From: Microstegium vimineum
Taxonomy: Eukaryota; Streptophyta; Magnoliopsida; Poales; Poaceae
Assembly: GCA_022036555.1 (NCBI GenBank)
Contig: CM039122.1
Span: 5,979,559 to 6,043,558 of the forward strand
Length of the DNA: 64,000 bases
Reading direction: 5' to 3'
Shown: one piece after another, positions 60,601 through 64,000 of the stretch
How positions within the stretch are numbered: position 1 is the first letter of the stretch
How the letters are laid out: each line of letters opens with the position of its first letter
Notes under the pieces: generated by a model
Seen by the model: only the letters and a program-made list of their open reading frames with translations
The model's database searches: none
Told to the model about the DNA's origin: nothing
Translations under genes and position numbers: made by a program

Positions 60601-61872
60601 ATGGCACTTGTGGCTCACTATGATCTAGAATTACATTAGATGGATGTAAAGATCGCATTCCTAAATGGGGATTTGGATGAAAATGTCTATATGGCACAAC
60701 CGAAAGGTTTTGTCGTAAAAGGAAAAGAAAATATGGGATGTCGTCTGAAAAGATCCATTTATGGTTTGAAACAAGCTTCGAGACAGTGGTACTTGAAGTT
60801 TGATAAAACTATAAAAGGTTTTGGGTTTAAAGAAAATGTCGAGGACAATTGTGTCTATGTGAAATTTAAGAATAAGAAATACATATTCCTGATCCTACAT
60901 GTAGATGATATCTTACTTGCTAGTAGTGATGTCAATCTACTATTGGAGATGAAGAAATTCTTGTCCTCGAACTTTGATATGAAAGATCTCGGTGAAACTT
61001 CATTCGTCTTGGGAATTGAGATTCATCGAGATAGAAGAAAAGGGGTATTGGGATTGTCGCAGAAGGCATACATAGAAAAGGTTCTGAAGAAATTTAGTAT
61101 GTGTGCGTGTAGTTCATCTCCTGCTCCGATTGTCAAGGGTGATAAATATGGGGAACATCAGTGTCCCAAGAACCAATATGAAATTGATCAAATGAAAGCG
61201 GTACCGTATGCTTCGGCAATTGGAAGTTTGCAATATGCTCAAATGTGTACGCGCCCTGACATAGCTTTTGTTACCGGGTTACTTGACAGATATCAAAAGA
61301 ATCCAGGAATTGAACATTGGAAATTAGTGAAGAAAGTCTTGCGTTATTTGCAAGGTACGAAAGGTCTCATGTTAACATATGAAAAATCTGATTTCTTGTA
61401 CATAGAGGGCTATTCAGACTCCGATTATGCTGGAGATGAAAGAAAATCCACATCAGGATATATCTTTACTCTCGCTAAAGGAGTGATATCATGGAAAAGT
61501 TCGAAACAAACAGTGACTACATCCTCGATAATGTACGTCGAGTTTGTAGCTTGTTATGAGGCCTCGGGGCAGGTAAATTGGTTGAAGAAATTTATACCCA
61601 GATTGAAAATAATTGAAAGTATAGAAAGACCGATGCGGTTGTATTGTGATAACAACCCAGCGGTAGAATATGCTCACAACAATAGGTCAAGTGGTGCTGC
61701 CAAACACATTGACATAAAGTACTATGTTGTGAAAGATAAACTTCGAGATCATATCATAAATCTTGAGCATATACGAACAGAAAAGATGCTAGCGGATCCG
61801 CTCACAAAAGGCCTTCCACCCAGTGTGTTCAGAGGACACATAGCCGGCATGGGTTTAAGGGAGAGCCTATGA
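57623..61872 (+). pseudogene. Copia gag-pol remnant with multiple stops
   Basis: Gag starts near 57623 (MVNINNIPPLNGTNYRVWRE) and meets stops at once (near 57695 and 57826). A CCHC knuckle CKECLKRGHYKRDC lies at about 58454-58495. Protease WWIDSGATIHVSN is at about 58583. Pre-integrase and integrase lie at about 59040-59790 (DDYSRYGYIYP). RT has LHVDDILLAS at about 60900, with His in place of Tyr in the YVDD box, and RNase H YSDSDYAGDERKSTSGY at about 61410. The last frame runs open from 60640 to 61872. At least six stops or shifts interrupt the whole. Confidence 0.88.
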
Positions 61873-62070
61873 TTCCCAAACAACATGAAGGGCCCAAAAT
61901 AATGAAAAGTTTGTTTCAAAATGGAAATGTGTGTAGTAGCTGTCAGTCTAACTACATGAATTGTTGTGACGATGAAGCATGCTCTATATACTAATCTATG
62001 ATGGAATAGAAAGAATTGAAATATTGAATTAGAATGAGAATTGAAGAATGAATAAGAATTGTGTGAGATC

Positions 62071-62081
62071 AAGGGGGAAAA
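62071..62081 (+). other. Polypurine tract of the decayed copia element
   Basis: AAGGGGGAAAA directly before the 3' LTR. Confidence 0.8.
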
Positions 62082-62602
62082 TGTTAGAAGTTGATCTCCC
62101 ACCCTTTAGGCCCAACGACCTAACGGACCTTAGATCTGCGCCCTGATCGGGGACGCCCAACCTTGTGGTGGTGGGCCCCCGTCGCACAGCGCTATAAAGA
62201 TGAGGTGGGGGCCGGGGCGCTCAGTACGAGGTTCACCAAGCCGCCAGTTCCCCACCGACATCCAAACCCTAGACCGATCTGAACAGGGGCACTGCCAGCG
62301 ACGGGAAGCACTACCGACGCCGGCGAGCAGCGGATGTAGGAGGCCTCTACGGAGACGGCCACGCCTACCGCGACCACCGACGCTGCAGGAGAGGAGGAGC
62401 AACCTACGCCGAACACTATGACGGGCAGCGGCTCCACCAACTCCAACACGAACTCCGCCGCCGCCATTGCGACTCCCGTCGACAATTCCGGTCGGTGTTC
62501 TACCTCTCTCTTTCTGTGCATCTCATAGATCTGCATACTCTACATACTCGAACTGTTGTTTCCCTAATGGATCTGGCTCGTAGCGATCCTATGAACCTAA
62601 CA
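62082..62602 (+). repeat. 3' LTR of the decayed copia element
   Basis: 521 bp, from TGTTAGAAGTTGATCTC to CCTATGAACCTAACA. It differs from the 5' LTR by substitutions and small indels, including loss of an A/G-rich stretch. Confidence 0.9.
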
Positions 62603-63689
62603 GTTTTTGCCGGCTTCTCCTTTCTCTAGTGGTAGCATTGGCGACGAGGCAAAAGAGCCAAACGCTGCATCCTCAGATAGCACGTACAAGAGATCTCAAG
62701 GACTTAATTACTTGCAATTTCTTTTTTTCGTCTACGTTCTTTTGTGTAAGATCGAGGGTTAATTTGAATGCTATACGTCTATATACTTTTAGTATGTTCA
62801 TGTGTTTGTACGTATCTATATGTGCACTTTCGTTAAGGTAATACATGTTGGTAGTATAAAAAACTGATCCAAAAATGTTGGTTAAAATCGAATTCTAGAA
62901 AAGTTCTGTCGATCGATAGCCCGTAGATATATCTATATAAACTACAAAGTATTTGCACTTCACAAAGATCCCAATTATTTTTCCTTATATATATATAAGT
63001 CTTCATTACCAAACTTGTATATAAAGAAAACTCAAGTCTTAACAAGCCACATAGAGGGAAATAAATTCTCAGCAACTTTCTGTTGATAAGACTCATCCAT
63101 CCGCATGTATACAGTATTGAGATCGAAGTTGAACAGTCCGCTCGTCCTCATTGCTTCCTTACAATTGGCAGAACGCTAGGTTGACTCTTTTATTTGAGCC
63201 TAAACCACATAAATAAATAAATACAGGGCTGGGCCTGAATAAATATTTTTTTTACAACAGCCTGAATAAATATATTAAAAAATCCAGCAGTTAGCGACAA
63301 GAGGTATATATTATATATTATAATTAATTAACATATATATATATTTACGCAATGGGTGTGGTGACTGGTGGTGGATGGAGGCCATGGAGGCGTCGGAGTC
63401 ACACGACCACCTCACCATCGCATCACACCCATCGATGGATCCTTCCATGTCCATCCATCTCAGTCTAGACATAATTAACCGATAACCGAAGATTGAACCG
63501 AAATGATCGAGACCGAAACCGAAATGACCGAGATCGAATTTTTCGGTTACTAGTTCGGTCTTGTGTTTCAGTAACCGAAATTCAGTCAGTTAATTCGGTC
63601 TCGTACCTCGGTTACCCGAAGTAACCGAATAGACGACATACATCAAAGAGGCTCAAATATACAATGAAACCCAGGTCCAATACTGTAAA
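62603..63689. other. AT-rich intergenic DNA
   Basis: No gene is supported. A stretch rich in CCGAAAT/CGGTTAC words is listed separately at 63478-63640. Confidence 0.4.
63478..63640. repeat. Degenerate ACCGAAAT / ATTTCGGT repeats in both orientations
   Basis: CCGAAATGA, CCGAGACCGAAACCGAAAT and CCGAGATCGAA on the left are followed by TTCGGTTAC, TTCGGTCT and CTCGGTTACC on the right, so the stretch can fold back. I do not recognise the element. Confidence 0.5.
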
Positions 63690-64000
63690 GTCACGTATAT
63701 AATGAATTCCACTGGCCGTCGGACACCATTCAAACCCTAGCTTTATCCCCACCTGAACCCTGCAGCTGTGGCGGCGGCTCCCTGCAAGGCTCTTCTCTCC
63801 GGCCTCCGCAATCTTCTCCGTGGCCGCCGCAATCTCTCTCCCCCAGGGCGCGGCCTGCTAGCCGGCGCTCATCTCTCCGTCCGTCCTCGCATGCTGCACT
63901 CCTGCTGGCTGCATCTCGGCAAGTCTCTAAGCATGCGAGTGCAAACAACAAGAAGCTAACAGCGATGGCTGTTGTACTCTCCTAGGCTCAACGTTGAGAC
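63690..64000 (+). other. Possible 5' end of a gene running off the window
   Basis: The sequence turns GC-rich with AACCCTAG and CTCTCTCC words that are common in grass 5' UTRs. It carries an open stretch rich in Ala, Leu and Arg (63768-63959, no ATG start) and an ATG at about 63965. Nothing is recognisable, and the window ends before a decision is possible. Confidence 0.25.

Larger units (their letters stand above)
55801..62602 (+). mobile_element. Decayed full-length Ty1/copia element
   Basis: LTRs at 55801-56339 and 62082-62602 frame a 5.7-kb interior on the plus strand. The PBS TGGTATCAGA is at 56341-56350 and a polypurine tract AAGGGGGAAAA at 62071-62081. Gag, CCHC knuckle, protease, integrase, RT and RNase H occur in copia order but are broken by several stops and frame changes. 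The LTRs differ at many positions and by indels. The flanks GCTGT and GTTTT are not a matching duplication. The element is therefore older than the copia copy in the dehydrogenase gene. Confidence 0.92.

Overview
This window is nuclear DNA from a grass (Poaceae). The genes carry many short exons with GT-AG introns. Two of them (HAD hydrolase, MYB-CC factor) are very GC-rich in their coding exons. The intergenic space is full of grass-type MITEs (Stowaway, hAT-like, CACTA-derived, Mutator-like) and Ty1/copia and Ty3/gypsy debris. A run of exactly 100 N at 51983-52082 marks a scaffold join. From memory, the order choline-phosphate cytidylyltransferase, methyltransferase, CDC50/ALIS, succinate-semialdehyde dehydrogenase resembles the region of rice chromosome 2S around ALDH5F1. 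That synteny was not checked.

Layout. 1-3970: the 3' part of a choline-phosphate cytidylyltransferase gene (+); its first exons lie left of the window, and the visible intron holds a deleted copia element (480-1938) that itself contains a 174-bp hAT-like MITE. 5093-6156: a three-exon HAD-like hydrolase (+). 7108-11189: an eight-exon nuclear-encoded RlmI-type rRNA methyltransferase (+) with an apparent 1-nt frameshift in exon 2. 11750-13963: an ALA-interacting subunit (CDC50/LEM3 family, -) with an apparent frameshift in exon 1. 15511-16700: a Stowaway MITE and a 632-bp Mutator-like foldback element. 17154-34381: a complete 20-exon succinate-semialdehyde dehydrogenase gene (+, 527 aa). Its introns host a LINE fragment inside a TIR element, several MITEs and a 5-kb antisense copia element with a 5-bp target duplication. 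34382-43211: gene-poor DNA with a CACTA MITE, a diverged tandem repeat and an isolated exon-like ORF. 43212-45393: a six-exon MYB-CC (G2-like/PHR-type) transcription factor (-, 369 aa). 46784-47310: two abutting MITEs. 49794-51982: a gypsy-like fragment with GTCGACGAGG-rich tandem repeats, ending at the gap. 55801-62602: a decayed full-length copia element (+) with both LTRs.

The six genes are ordinary single-copy plant genes, each with its own transcription unit. Two concern phospholipids: the cytidylyltransferase makes CDP-choline for phosphatidylcholine, and ALIS is the partner of flippases that move phospholipids. I read this as coincidence, not a cluster. I see no clearly new biological system. 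The points most worth a second look are the two frameshift-like breaks, two GC-AG introns, the antisense LTR promoter inside the dehydrogenase gene, the foldback element, and a small dispersed hAT-like family.
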